From positions 28,410 to 92,409 of the forward strand of contig DASPNP010000015.1 in assembly GCA_035626475.1 (NCBI GenBank): a stretch of DNA of 64,000 bases, read 5' to 3'. The position numbers and the translations under genes are program-made. Origin of the DNA: DASPKT01 sp035626475. GTDB lineage: Bacteria > Pseudomonadota > Alphaproteobacteria > Azospirillales > Azospirillaceae. Under the pieces are notes generated by a model. The model was not told where the DNA came from, did no database searches, and saw only the letters and a list, made by a program, of their open reading frames with translations. Positions 8,876 through 18,288 of this stretch are shown here, piece after piece (position 1 is the stretch's first letter; every line of letters starts with the position of its first letter).

Positions 8876-11800
8876 GGCGCGGTCCCCTTCTCCAGGCTCA
8901 CCTGGTTGTTGCGCCTGGTGATCTCCGGCCCGCCAGCATCCACCCGCACGGTGGCGGCGCGGGCGCCGGCTGGCAAGGGCAGCGTGACCGTGGTGGTCTT
9001 CGGCAGCAGGTCGTCGGGCGCCGCCAGTTCCGGCACCGGGGCCGAGGCCAGCACCTTTCCGGCCGCGTCCAGCGCCTGCACCGTGCCGCCGCGTACCGGG
9101 GCGGCGCCCAGGCTGTGGACGGTGACGGCCAGGCCATCCGGCCGCTGCGTCACGTCATAGGGGCCGATGCCCAGATCGGGCCGCTGCCAGGACGGGCCAG
9201 CCGGGCGATCGAGCGTGAATTCCAGCACCGTCGCCACCTTGGGCGGGAAGGTCAGGGCCAAGTCGCCGCCGCGCTCCAACTCCACCGTCCGGCTCTCCGG
9301 CGTGCCGTCGGCCTCATCGTCGCCGTCGCGGTCGATGCCCTGGGTGACGCGCCAGGTGCCGGCCTCCACGTCCCAGCCGGTCATGGTGGCGGCGACCGGC
9401 CTGTCCTCCAGGTTGAAGGCCACGACCTTGAACCCCCTGGGCGTGGCGGGGGAGACCAGCAGTGCCACGCTGTCGCCCCGGGCCGGCGCCTGGAAGCGCC
9501 AGCTCACCACATGGCCCGGCATGATCTGGTTGCGCCGCAGCGCCATGCCGCCGAGCCGCGCCCGCTGCAGCAGGTCGCTCGGCACATGCACCCGGTCGGA
9601 CCAGAGATGACCCTCGGTCATCATGTACTCGCGCTGGGCGTTGATGCGGATCTCCTTGGCGTACAGCTCCTCCAGGAAGCGCTTGTCGCCGGTGGTCTGC
9701 CAGGCGACGTGCCGGGCGAAGGCGAGGTCGCTGCCCGGCCCGCCGGTGTTGGAGAGCGGGCTGTCCTCCGCCGGCGCGGCCCGGGCGAGGTCGGTCAGCG
9801 CCCGGCCCCACTCGCCGCGCTTGCCCAGGAGTTCGATCACGTCGCTGTTGAGCGTGGAGACGGCGCTCCAGCCCGGGCGGCCGGCATCGCTCAGCAGCGG
9901 GCGGAGGTACTTGTCGTCGCCGGTCCAGCGGTAGGCGGCCCAGAAGATCTGGTTGGCGCCCGACACGCCGGTGCCGCCGCGCTCCTGGTCGGTCGACCAG
10001 TTGATCTCGGCCGGAAAGGTCCAGCGCCCGTCCGGCCCCTGTTTGCCGTGCGCCAGATAGCCGTCGGCCAGTTCCAGCACCAGCTTCCGCACCGCGGGAG
10101 ACCCGTTGTACTCGGCCAGCATCAGGCCCGGATGCAGCACCAGGTAGGAGAAGGGCTTGGACCATTCCCACACGCCCTCGCGGACGATGTCGTCGGCGCC
10201 GAAGAAGTTGCTGACGATGTGGCGGTGGCCCGCTTTGTTGACCTCGGTGATGCGCGGGAACTGCCGCGCCGTCTCCATCTGCCGCTCCACCGTGCGGGGG
10301 TCGCCCCAGTTCAGGTAGAGGGCCTGGGCGACGGTGTTGATGCCCTCCTCATAGATGTGCAGCTCGTCGGTGCGGATACTGTTCAGCCCGTCCTTCAGCA
10401 TGCCGTTGGCATAGGTGGCCTCCAGCAGCGCCATCAGCGACGCGTTCAGCTTGTCGGGCTCCACCCCCATCAGGGCCAGCGGCGGCCATTGGTTCAGCAG
10501 GTCGGTATCGTCGGAGATGCCGCCGCCGAACTCGCCCGCCCCGGGCTTGCCCGGCTCGATCTGGCGCTGGTCGATCCACCAGGTGACGAAGCGCTGGACC
10601 GAGCGCAAATCCTCCACCTGCCGGAAGGCCCAGAGCGGCACGCCCGGCGGCGGGGTCGGCTGGGTGAAGGGCACGCCGGGCTGCTCGCCATTCTGCTCCG
10701 CCCAATAGGCGCGGCCCTGGACATGGGCGGGGTCGATGCGCAGCAGGTCCGACACGTCGCGCCAGTAGCGCTCATAGATCGGCAGCAGATGGTTGTTCGG
10801 CTGCTCCTCGACGAAGAAGCCGAGGTTGTCGCGCACCTGCTGGAAGCGGTCGGCGACATGCTCCGCCTTCGCCGCCTCGCGCGGCTTGAAGACCAGGCGG
10901 AGCTTGGCGCCGTCCAGGCTGTCGCCGCTGAAGTCCGGGGCGGCCGAGGCGATCTGCAGGTAGAGGCTGCGGTCGTTGGGCAGGAAGCGGTCGCGAATGT
11001 CCAGCCAGAGCGTGCGCGGCTCGCCCGGCCTGACCGAGACATTGACGTCCAGCAGATCGCGCTCGGGCCAGATCGGGTCCTTGACCCGGATGTTCAAGGG
11101 AACGAGGCCGCCATGGGTGGCCTGGACCTTCAGGGCCGGCAGCTCCAGCGCGATGCCGTCGAGGCCCGCCTCCATGTTCTGCCAGCCATAGGAGAAGCGG
11201 CCCACCGGCTGGCCCGGCGCCACGTCGCGGAAGTCAGCCGGGATCAGCACATGGACCAGCGGCAGGCCTGATGTGCCGGCCGCGCGCGGCGTGCTGGGGG
11301 CGCCTGCCGGCAGGGCCACCACCGTGGCGCGCTCCTCCGCCACGAAACGCCCGTCGATGAAGCGGCGCAGCTCGCCCAGGGTGGGGTAGTCGGGCGCGGC
11401 CGTCGCGCGGATCGTGTAGCTCAGCGCGGCGACGCCCGCCGGGACTGCGCCCTCGGTGACGTTGTAGGCGCCGATCTCCTGGATCGGCACCTCCTGCACC
11501 GCATTGTCGAAGCGCAAGCGTCCGCCGGTGCGGGGCGGGAGGTTGGTGGTGGTGCGCTCGGCACCGGCCGGGCGGTCGGCCAGCCGCGTCTCGGCGCCCT
11601 GCCCGTCCAGCGCCACCAGCGCGCCATGGGCGGCGCCCTGCAGCTCGATGCGGTTCCAGGGCTCGTCCGGCAGGTTGAAGGTGACGCTGCGGCCGCCCAC
11701 CGAATAGGTGTTCCAGTCCGGCAGCTCGAAGTAGTCGTGCCGGCCGGCGAGGCGGGAGCGGTTGTAGACGCCCGGCCAGGTGGTCTCGCGGATGCCGTCG

Positions 11801-12732
11801 GTGCCGCGCCACATATGCTGCTTCACGTCGCGGGCATCCGTGAACTCGACCTTGCGGATGCGGGTGGATGCCGACGACAGGTAGGGCGGCGCCTCGCGCT
11901 CCCAGCCGAAGCGGGTCGCCCAGGCCTCGCGCCAGGGCGACTGGTCGGCGCGGCGGGGGCCGGCGGCGTCGAGCGTCGGCTCCTTGCCGCGCGCCAGTTC
12001 GGCCACGGCGCGGTCGTCCAGCATGCGGTCGTGGATGCGGATCTCGTCGATGTCGCCGCCGCGCATGAAGCTGTAGCGGCTCTGCACCTGGTAGGGCGCG
12101 ATGATGCGGCTGTGCGGGCCGAAGGCGTAGAGGCCGGCATCGAGGACCGCCGGCTTGTCGAGGCTGGCGGCCGGCTTGCCGTCGACATACAGCCGCACGC
12201 CGCGCGTCTCGTCCCAGGAGAAGGCGATGTGGGTCCAGCGGTCGGGCGCCGGGACCCGGTCCAGCTTGTGCGAGACCCGGATTCGGGACAGGTTGGCGTC
12301 GGTGACGAAGCCGTCGAAGCCCTGGCCGTTCCAGTCCAGCCGCAGCCAGACCATGTCCCAGCTGCTGTGGTCGGCATAACCGACGCGGAACAGCGGAAAC
12401 TGGTTGCGCCCCAGCGGCTCGCGCGCCCGCCAGAAGAAGGAGAGCGTGCCGCGCTGGGCGAAGATGTTGCCGGCGGCGGGCCAGGCCAGGATCTGGTCGT
12501 GGTCGGCCTGGATGGCGCCGCCCTTCGCCCCGTCGGGCACGATGCGGGCCATGTCCAGGAACAGCGGCACCGCCCCGCCCTTCGCCGTATCGGCGTCGAA
12601 CCCCTTGTCGGCGGAGACGTGGAACAGCAGGCCGGGCGCCTCGGCGGCGGCATGGGCTGCGGGCGCCGGGACTACGGACGCGAGGAGAAGGCCGGAGGCG
12701 GCGAGCGCCCTCCGGGTGCGAGAGTGCGCCAT
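8872..12732 (-). CDS. large secreted LamG-domain protein, candidate polysaccharide-active enzyme
   Basis: Predicted 1286 residues. The ATG at 12732 begins a signal peptide (AHSRTRRALAASGLLLASVV, cleavage near AHAAAEA). Residues ~45-280 form a LamG/concanavalin-like jelly roll (WTHIAFSWDETRGVRLYVDG, GGDIDEIRIHDRML). A beta-rich middle follows, then from about residue 640 a helical stretch rich in aromatic residues (DLLNQWPPLALMGVEPDK, WTFPAEINWSTDQERGGTG) that looks like an alpha/alpha-barrel. The C-terminus (GPYDVTQRPDGLAVTVHSLG, RRNNQVSLEKG) resembles a CARDB-type domain. I do not recognise a characterised family. It is first in a four-gene operon beside a TonB receptor and a pectate lyase, so a lyase or hydrolase of a pectin-related polymer is the likeliest role (inference). 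Confidence 0.75.
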   Translation of the reverse strand: MAHSRTRRALAASGLLLASVVPAPAAHAAAEAPGLLFHVSADKGFDADTAKGGAVPLFLDMARIVPDGAKGGAIQADHDQILAWPAAGNIFAQRGTLSFFWRAREPLGRNQFPLFRVGYADHSSWDMVWLRLDWNGQGFDGFVTDANLSRIRVSHKLDRVPAPDRWTHIAFSWDETRGVRLYVDGKPAASLDKPAVLDAGLYAFGPHSRIIAPYQVQSRYSFMRGGDIDEIRIHDRMLDDRAVAELARGKEPTLDAAGPRRADQSPWREAWATRFGWEREAPPYLSSASTRIRKVEFTDARDVKQHMWRGTDGIRETTWPGVYNRSRLAGRHDYFELPDWNTYSVGGRSVTFNLPDEPWNRIELQGAAHGALVALDGQGAETRLADRPAGAERTTTNLPPRTGGRLRFDNAVQEVPIQEIGAYNVTEGAVPAGVAALSYTIRATAAPDYPTLGELRRFIDGRFVAEERATVVALPAGAPSTPRAAGTSGLPLVHVLIPADFRDVAPGQPVGRFSYGWQNMEAGLDGIALELPALKVQATHGGLVPLNIRVKDPIWPERDLLDVNVSVRPGEPRTLWLDIRDRFLPNDRSLYLQIASAAPDFSGDSLDGAKLRLVFKPREAAKAEHVADRFQQVRDNLGFFVEEQPNNHLLPIYERYWRDVSDLLRIDPAHVQGRAYWAEQNGEQPGVPFTQPTPPPGVPLWAFRQVEDLRSVQRFVTWWIDQRQIEPGKPGAGEFGGGISDDTDLLNQWPPLALMGVEPDKLNASLMALLEATYANGMLKDGLNSIRTDELHIYEEGINTVAQALYLNWGDPRTVERQMETARQFPRITEVNKAGHRHIVSNFFGADDIVREGVWEWSKPFSYLVLHPGLMLAEYNGSPAVRKLVLELADGYLAHGKQGPDGRWTFPAEINWSTDQERGGTGVSGANQIFWAAYRWTGDDKYLRPLLSDAGRPGWSAVSTLNSDVIELLGKRGEWGRALTDLARAAPAEDSPLSNTGGPGSDLAFARHVAWQTTGDKRFLEELYAKEIRINAQREYMMTEGHLWSDRVHVPSDLLQRARLGGMALRRNQIMPGHVVSWRFQAPARGDSVALLVSPATPRGFKVVAFNLEDRPVAATMTGWDVEAGTWRVTQGIDRDGDDEADGTPESRTVELERGGDLALTFPPKVATVLEFTLDRPAGPSWQRPDLGIGPYDVTQRPDGLAVTVHSLGAAPVRGGTVQALDAAGKVLASAPVPELAAPDDLLPKTTTVTLPLPAGARAATVRVDAGGPEITRRNNQVSLEKGTAP

Positions 12733-12795
12733 GGTCCATCCCTGTGCTGGGGCGCGCGGGCGCCCGTTTTTCGTTGAGCCGTGCCGATTCCTATT

Positions 12796-13105
12796 CCCGT
12801 CATCCCGGCGCAAGCCGGGGCCCAGGAGTTGCAGCCATGGGCGGTGGATGAAGCGGGAGCCGGACGGTTTGGCAGCGATGGCGTGGTGCGTGCTTCGACA
12901 GGCTCAGCATGAGGAGGATTTAGCTGCTCCCGACCGGATCTGTCCGGGATAGGCCAGGATTGCCTGGAACCAACATCCCTCATCCTGAGCTTGTCGAAGG
13001 ACGCACCACGTCCCAGCCTCTCCGCTTCATCGACCGCTCATGGCTGCAACCCCTGGGCCCCGGCTTAGGCGCTACGCGCCAGCTTCGCAAACGCCGGGGT
13101 GACGG
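12796..13105. repeat. modular nested palindrome (outer arm A, inner arm C)
   Basis: This element fills most of the 433-base gap between the LamG operon and the TonB receptor gene. The outer arms are CCCGTCATCCCGGCGCAAGC at the left and the complementary ...CCGGGGTGACGG at the right. The inner arms are GCTTCGACAGGCTCAGCATG and CATCCTGAGCTTGTCGAAGG. The right outer arm contains an extra CTACGCGCCAGCTTCGCAAA-type insertion, also seen in the copy ending at 25933. The same outer arms with other inner modules occur at 25694, 36668, 54699 and 59130. Confidence 0.8.
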
Positions 13106-13165
13106 TGGAGGAGAACCGGTTGGCGGTCGGCGGGTGGGAGCAGCGCGCCCCCACCCGTCACGGGA

Positions 13166-16084
13166 TCAGAACTTGTACTGCACGCCGAGATTAAACTGCC
13201 GCCCGGTGTGGCTGTAGAAGACCACGCTGTCGCGGGTGCTGGACGTGTACTGGTCGTTGAACTCGTCCGTCAGGTTCAGGGCCTCGAAGGTCACCTTGAT
13301 CCGGTCGGTGATGGCGTAGGAGGCCGAGGCGTCCAGCGTCAGGGTGGAGTTCGTGCCGTTGACGTCGTTGCCGACATTGTTGCTGGGCACCGCCGTCAGG
13401 TACTTGTCGCGGTAGGCGGCCGAGACACGGGCGCTGAACTTGTCGTCCTCGTAGTACAGCGTCGCGTTGTAGGCGTTCTTCGAAAGGCCGACCAGGTCGT
13501 TCTCCACCTGCGCCGTGCCGAGCGCGCTGACGAAGTAGCTGATCTCCGACGTCACGTAGGTGTAGTTCAGGATGGCGCCGAAGTTCTGGAACGGCTCGGG
13601 GAGGAAGGTGAAAGGCTGCTGGTAGTTGATCTCCACGCCCTTCAGCGGCCCGCCCTTGGTGTTGACCGGCCGGGTGAAGAGGAACAGGTCGGTCGGGACG
13701 GCGGTGGAGCCCTGCAGCAGCGCGTCCGACAGGCCCGAGGTGTTGAAGGGCCGGGTCTCCTGCAGGTTCTGGATGAAGGTCTTCACGTCCTTGTAGAAGA
13801 AGCCGACGCTGAGCAGGCTGTCCGGCGCGAAGTACCACTCGGCCGAGGCGTCGAAGGTGTTGGCGCGGATCGGCTCCAGCGTCGGGTTGCCCGAGCTGAC
13901 CGAGCGCACGCCGACCAGGTTGATGGTGCCGCCGGGGGTCAGGCTGCCCAGGCCCGGGCGCGACATGACCTTGGAGGCCGACAGGCGCACCAGGAAGTCG
14001 GGCGTGACCTCGCCCACCAGGTTCAGCGAGGGCAGCCAGTCATTGTACTCGCGCCGCGCCGTCACCTCGACCGGCGCGCCGGCCACCACCTGGTAGCCGC
14101 GCGAGGTCTGCTTGGTGCGGGCGAAGCGCACGCCGATGTCGCCGCGGATCGGGATCGGCAGCTCGTCGAAGCTGAACTGGCCCTGGGTGTAGCCGGCCAT
14201 GACCTCCTCGGTCACGCCCGCGATGTTGCCGCGGGCGCCGGCGCTCTCCACGCCCAGCAGCTGGAAGATGCCGGTGCCGCTGTAGATGCCGAAGACCTCG
14301 TCGAACTTCTCGACATCCGGGCGCAGCCAGGTGGTCGGCGTGCCCTCGGGCACGTCCAAATTGCGGCCGAAGCCGGACAGCAGCGTCGTCAGGTCGGCGA
14401 TGGTGGTGCCGGGGGGCAGCGCCGGGATGGTGGTCTCCGACGCGCGCTGCTGCGCCGTGCTGGCGTAGGTGAACTTCTTCCAGTTGGCGCCGGCCTTGAT
14501 GGTGAAGGCGGGCACGACCTCGTAGGAGCCGTTCAGCTCGGCGACCTTGTACTCGTTGTCGACCGTCTGCGGGCGCAGGCGGATCTCCGACCCCACGAAG
14601 GCCCCGCCGGCCGGGGCGAAGACGTAGTTGGCCGGGTTGGTGACGTCAAAGCCGTAGTTCAGCGCCGGCAGCCGGTCATCCTCGCGGAAGTCCCAGGAGT
14701 AGCCTGATGTGTTGGCGCGGTCGATGGTGACCGTCGTCTGGATCGGGTTGTCCAGCTCCGACTTGGAGTAGCCAACCAGCCCGTCGATCTTGAGGGCGTC
14801 GGTGAACTCGTGCGAACCGGTCAGCGTGTACTGGTTATAGATCGTCTCCAGCTCGTCGTAGCGGGACTCCGAGCGGATATCGACGCCGTCGAACAGGCCG
14901 TAGACCAGGTTGCCGTTGGGGTCGACCGTGGCGTCGCGGACCGAGGTCTGCGGCTTGCCGTTGGCCGACGCCGGACGCGAGAAGGAGAAGGCCTCCAGCC
15001 AGTCCTCGCGCCGCGTGGCGTCGAACTGCGAGCGCAGCACGTCGAAGCTGAACAGCGTCTCGTCGGCCGGCTGCCACTGCAGCGAGCCGGTGATGCCCAG
15101 CCGCTCCTGCTCATGGGTCAGGCGGCCGTAGCGCGGGATGCGCGGGTGGAAGGTATTGTCGTTGTTGACCGCCCCGAAGGCGGCGTCGGTGGAGCTGCGC
15201 GGGTTGCCGGGCGAGCAGGCGGTGGTCAGCGTCGCGGAGGCCGGGGCGCAGAAGCCGCCGTTGGTAGTGCTGCGGTCCCAGCCCACCGTGCCGAAGCCCT
15301 CCTCGCGCAGATGGCGCTTGGTGTAGGCGACGGAGAGCAGCGCGCCGAACTTGCCGTCGGCGAAGGTGCCGCTGACCAGGCTGGAGACGCGCGGGTCGAA
15401 CTTCTTGCTGAGGTCGTTGTAGCCCTCCTGCGCCGAGAAGGCGAAGGTGAAGTCCTTGTAGTCGAAGGGCCGGGCCGTCGCGAGGTCGACCGTGGCACCG
15501 AGCGAACCCTCCTCGGTCTCGGCCGAGGGCGTCTTGCGCACCGTGATGCTGTTGAACAGCTCGGACGCGAAGACGTTGAAGTCGAAGGCGCGGGAACGGT
15601 TGTTGCCGCCGGAGCTGTCGGTGCCGCCGGTGGTGCTCTGGCCCTCCATCCCGTTGATCTTCACCCGGGTGAACTGCGGGGACAGGCCGCGCACCGTGAT
15701 CTGGCGGCCCTCACCGGCGTCGCGGGCGATGGAGACGCCGGGCACGCGTTGGATGGACTCGGCCAGGTTGGCGTCGGGGAAGTCGGCGATGTCCTCGGCC
15801 TTGATGACGTCGACGACGCCCGACTCCTTGCGCTTCTCGTTGAGCGCGCTGCCGAGCGCGGCGCGGAAGCCGGTGACGACCACCTCGGTCACATCGTCGG
15901 CGCCGCCGGCCTGGGCCGTGGCGTCGTCGCCCGGCTGGGCGGTTGCGTCGGCGGGGGCGCCCGGCTGGGCGGCGGGGGCCGGCTGCTGGGCCGCGGCCGT
16001 GCCGGCCAGGGACATGGCGAGCGCGATCGCCGCCAGGGACGTGCCCGAGCGCAGACGCATGGCCGTGGGACGCACTACCTTCAT
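13166..16084 (-). CDS. TonB-dependent receptor, Xanth/Caul-type (pectin/uronate region)
   Basis: Predicted 972-residue outer-membrane receptor. The ATG at 16084 follows GGGAGAGG and begins a signal peptide ending in SLAGTAAAQQ; an in-frame upstream start adds only 9 residues. After a Pro/Ala-rich linker comes a plug domain with VDVIKAEDIADFPDANLAES, PGVSIARDAGEGRQITVRG and VRKTPSAETEEGSLGATVDL, hallmarks of the TIGR01782 group of carbohydrate-linked TonB receptors. The beta-barrel ends in the usual aromatic C-terminus (FNLGVQYKF). It probably imports oligogalacturonides or related oligosaccharides using TonB energy. Its promoter carries two ACCGGT-type operator sites shared with the lyase, esterase and KDG genes. 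Confidence 0.9.
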   Translation of the reverse strand: MKVVRPTAMRLRSGTSLAAIALAMSLAGTAAAQQPAPAAQPGAPADATAQPGDDATAQAGGADDVTEVVVTGFRAALGSALNEKRKESGVVDVIKAEDIADFPDANLAESIQRVPGVSIARDAGEGRQITVRGLSPQFTRVKINGMEGQSTTGGTDSSGGNNRSRAFDFNVFASELFNSITVRKTPSAETEEGSLGATVDLATARPFDYKDFTFAFSAQEGYNDLSKKFDPRVSSLVSGTFADGKFGALLSVAYTKRHLREEGFGTVGWDRSTTNGGFCAPASATLTTACSPGNPRSSTDAAFGAVNNDNTFHPRIPRYGRLTHEQERLGITGSLQWQPADETLFSFDVLRSQFDATRREDWLEAFSFSRPASANGKPQTSVRDATVDPNGNLVYGLFDGVDIRSESRYDELETIYNQYTLTGSHEFTDALKIDGLVGYSKSELDNPIQTTVTIDRANTSGYSWDFREDDRLPALNYGFDVTNPANYVFAPAGGAFVGSEIRLRPQTVDNEYKVAELNGSYEVVPAFTIKAGANWKKFTYASTAQQRASETTIPALPPGTTIADLTTLLSGFGRNLDVPEGTPTTWLRPDVEKFDEVFGIYSGTGIFQLLGVESAGARGNIAGVTEEVMAGYTQGQFSFDELPIPIRGDIGVRFARTKQTSRGYQVVAGAPVEVTARREYNDWLPSLNLVGEVTPDFLVRLSASKVMSRPGLGSLTPGGTINLVGVRSVSSGNPTLEPIRANTFDASAEWYFAPDSLLSVGFFYKDVKTFIQNLQETRPFNTSGLSDALLQGSTAVPTDLFLFTRPVNTKGGPLKGVEINYQQPFTFLPEPFQNFGAILNYTYVTSEISYFVSALGTAQVENDLVGLSKNAYNATLYYEDDKFSARVSAAYRDKYLTAVPSNNVGNDVNGTNSTLTLDASASYAITDRIKVTFEALNLTDEFNDQYTSSTRDSVVFYSHTGRQFNLGVQYKF

Positions 16085-16179
16085 GGACCTCTCCCTGTTC
16101 CCGGCGACCATGGGGTCTTTGCCGCCCCCGGTCGCGCATTAAATTCCGGGCCCTGCGCCCGAAGTTCTTCCCCGATGAT

Positions 16180-16207
16180 TACTACCGGTGTCATGGCACC
16201 GGTGTCA
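16180..16207. promoter_or_regulatory. tandem ACCGGT palindromic operators upstream of the TonB receptor
   Basis: Two adjacent 14-mers lie 14 bases centre to centre. TACTACCGGTGTCA (16180-16193) is a degraded copy. TGGCACCGGTGTCA (16194-16207) is a near-perfect copy of TGACACCGGTGTCA. Their phasing places them on nearly the same helix side about 100 bases upstream of the receptor start and just beyond the 3' end of the pectate lyase gene. The symmetry and the central CpG step suit a LacI- or GntR-type repressor; which protein binds is unknown. Confidence 0.7.
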
Positions 16208-16246
16208 GTTTTCATGCGCGCACTTGCCCCTCACCCACCCGGGACC

Positions 16247-17956
16247 TCAGCCCTCCGCCGCCAGGGCGGCGATCAGCACGCCCATGTTGCGGATGTAGGT
16301 ACCGGTCGAGATGCCCATCACGCCCGTCTCCGCCGGATAGGGCGAGGTATCGCTGTCGTCGCCGACATGGGTGCCGGCGAAGTCGCCGGGCACCGGTACT
16401 TTCGGCCCCGGGCCCTTGTAGGGATTGCTGGTGGACTTCAGCGGCGTCGGCCAGAAGCCCCGCCCGTTCAGCCCGGCGACCAACCCGGCCACCTGCTCCG
16501 GCGTGGCGTCCGTCCCCGGCGCGCCGCCCTGGCGGAGATTCAGGTCGGAGACCTCCATCTCGCGGAGCGTGAAGAAGCGCGGCAGGGCCTGGGCATCCGC
16601 CTTGGCCTGTGCCAGCAGGGGCGAGCCCTGGGTCGCCTCCGCCGCCGGCATGGATTTCAGACGCTCGTAGCGGGCGCGCAGGCCCTTCAGGTCGATGGCG
16701 CGGGTCGAGGAATAGTGGCCGACCACCTTCTCGGGATTGCCGTCGGCGTAGTATGCGCCGTTCACCACGTTGGAGCCGCGGCGGTGGATGAAGAGCGGCT
16801 TGTCCGTGCCGATCTCGATGAAGGTCGGGTGGGTGCGGTTGCCCTTCACCAGCTCCGCCGGCAGCCTGACCTTCTCCAGCCAGTCCAGCGCCTCGGGGAT
16901 GCGGGCCAGGAAGCGCGAATCGCCGGTCAGCTGGTAGAAATCCAGCATCAGCTTCAGGTTCGTCGCCGTCGTGTGGGTGGCGAAGGCCTTGGGCTCGTAG
17001 CTGCGGGCGGCGGCGGGCTTCAGATCATCGAGCGTGTGCTGCAGGCCCCAGCCGGGCTGCGGCTGCGGCTGCTGGGTGACCAGGAAGGACTCCATGGCCC
17101 GGCGCACCGCCGCCAGCGCGCGTTCGTCGCCCAGGGTCTGGTGGACGAAGACCAGGAACTTGATGTTCTCGCCCGCCACGTCGTCGTTGAAGGTGACATG
17201 GCCGGTATAGTCGTCGCCCACGCGGGGCCAGCGCTGTGGCCAGCCGCCCATCGGATACTGGCTGTCCAGCACGAAGCTGATCGCCCGGTCCAGCGCCGGC
17301 CGGTACTTCGCATCGCGCTTGGCGAGGTAGAGGCGCAGCAGGAAGGTGGAGGCCTCGGCCGTTCCGGCATCGTCGAATGTCGCGTTGCCGTAATAGTGCT
17401 GGAATTCCTCCATCCGCCAGGCATTGGCGCCGATGGTGGCATACCAGTCCTTCAGCGAGGCCTCGCCCGCGAAGTCGATCAGATAGTTCCAGCCGCCGCT
17501 GGGATGCTGGCCGCGGATCAGCGCGTCCGCCGCCCTTGTCGCGGCATGGTAGTAGTAGTCGTCGCCGGTGGCGGCATAGGCGTCCAGGAACAGGTGGCCC
17601 ATGGTGCCGGTGCCGGGCGGCTGCACCCAGACCATGCTGGGCTTGGCCTCAAGCTCGCCCCAGCGGCGCGAGAGGTCCGGCAGGTAGGACCAGACATAGC
17701 CGCCCTCGGTGCTCACCTCCTCCACCATGAAGCGGGTGGCCCGGCGCATCGTCTCGAGGATCTGGGCGCGGGCGGGCTGCTGGGCCTGGGCGGTCGGCTG
17801 GACGGCGGGGGAAGAAGTGGTCTGGGGGAAGGCGGCGGGCGCGGCGAGGCAGGTCGCGGCCAGGGCGGCGGCCATCAGGCGCCGTGCCAGCTTGCCCGTC
17901 GGGGTCGCGTGTCGATCGACGACACGGTGCGCGCGCGCGGCGCCGCCGTGAGCCAT
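16247..17956 (-). CDS. pelA: pectate lyase (PF09492 / PL10-type)
   Basis: Predicted 569-residue secreted enzyme that should cleave polygalacturonate by beta-elimination. The ATG at 17956 follows GAAAGG and precedes a signal region (KLARRLMAAALAATCLAAPA). The mature protein is an alpha/alpha-toroid-type sequence. The family block QYPMGGWPQRWPRVGDDYTG is followed by HVTFNDDVAGENIKFL near residue 275. A later IEIGTDKPLFIHRRG and NPEKVVGHYSSTRAIDL match the region holding substrate-binding charged residues in pectic acid lyases. Its promoter carries an ACCGGT palindrome at 18056-18069. It is transcribed in the same direction as the TonB receptor but is separated from it by that receptor's own operators. 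Confidence 0.85.
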   Translation of the reverse strand: MAHGGAARAHRVVDRHATPTGKLARRLMAAALAATCLAAPAAFPQTTSSPAVQPTAQAQQPARAQILETMRRATRFMVEEVSTEGGYVWSYLPDLSRRWGELEAKPSMVWVQPPGTGTMGHLFLDAYAATGDDYYYHAATRAADALIRGQHPSGGWNYLIDFAGEASLKDWYATIGANAWRMEEFQHYYGNATFDDAGTAEASTFLLRLYLAKRDAKYRPALDRAISFVLDSQYPMGGWPQRWPRVGDDYTGHVTFNDDVAGENIKFLVFVHQTLGDERALAAVRRAMESFLVTQQPQPQPGWGLQHTLDDLKPAAARSYEPKAFATHTTATNLKLMLDFYQLTGDSRFLARIPEALDWLEKVRLPAELVKGNRTHPTFIEIGTDKPLFIHRRGSNVVNGAYYADGNPEKVVGHYSSTRAIDLKGLRARYERLKSMPAAEATQGSPLLAQAKADAQALPRFFTLREMEVSDLNLRQGGAPGTDATPEQVAGLVAGLNGRGFWPTPLKSTSNPYKGPGPKVPVPGDFAGTHVGDDSDTSPYPAETGVMGISTGTYIRNMGVLIAALAAEG

Positions 17957-18055
17957 TCCCGGACCTTTCCGTTCCCTGGAGCGGTGCGCCCTGCGGCCCA
18001 CCGCCCTGTCGTCGCCGTCCCGGGAGAACCCGCCCGGTCAGGCGCGCTTGTTCAT

Positions 18056-18069
18056 TGACACCGGTGACA
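18056..18069. promoter_or_regulatory. ACCGGT palindromic operator upstream of pectate lyase
   Basis: TGACACCGGTGACA lies 100 bases upstream of the lyase start within the 332-base divergent gap (17957-18288) between lyase and carboxylesterase. With the site at 18182 it flanks both divergent promoters. The same motif recurs at 16194, 21476 and 21511. No other feature was seen in this gap. Confidence 0.72.
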
Positions 18070-18181
18070 TTGAGACATGAACCCGCACGGCGGTAAAGAG
18101 CTTTTTTGCACTTCAGTGACCAGTCCGCCCAATTCATGAGCATAGGTCCATATTCCAGCCACCGCATCCCCTTCTCCACTT

Positions 18182-18195
18182 TGCTACCGGTGTCA
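18182..18195. promoter_or_regulatory. ACCGGT palindromic operator upstream of carboxylesterase
   Basis: TGCTACCGGTGTCA lies 94 bases before the carboxylesterase start, matching TGACACCGGTGTCA at 12 of 14 positions. It is the second site in the divergent lyase/esterase promoter region; the two centres are 126 bases apart, so looping between them is possible. Confidence 0.68.
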
Positions 18196-18288
18196 TAGAT
18201 GCCATGATGCAGGGGCGCGGCGGAGATCGCGCGCCGGCGCCGACCGCGTCGGAATGGACAGGGATACGGACACAGGGAGGGATCAGCG

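Noticed and set aside
12733..12813. 27-codon N-terminal extension of the LamG protein
   Set aside because: The extension is highly charged, has no ribosome site and would bury the clear signal peptide that begins at 12732.
12796..13105. CRISPR array or tRNA cluster in repeat-rich gaps
   Set aside because: The repeats are long inverted arms without regular spacers, and no cloverleaf or cas gene is visible.
14810..18058. 1082-codon plus-strand frame opposite the TonB receptor and pectate lyase
   Set aside because: Shadow of two well-supported minus-strand genes; no motif, and it crosses their promoter region.
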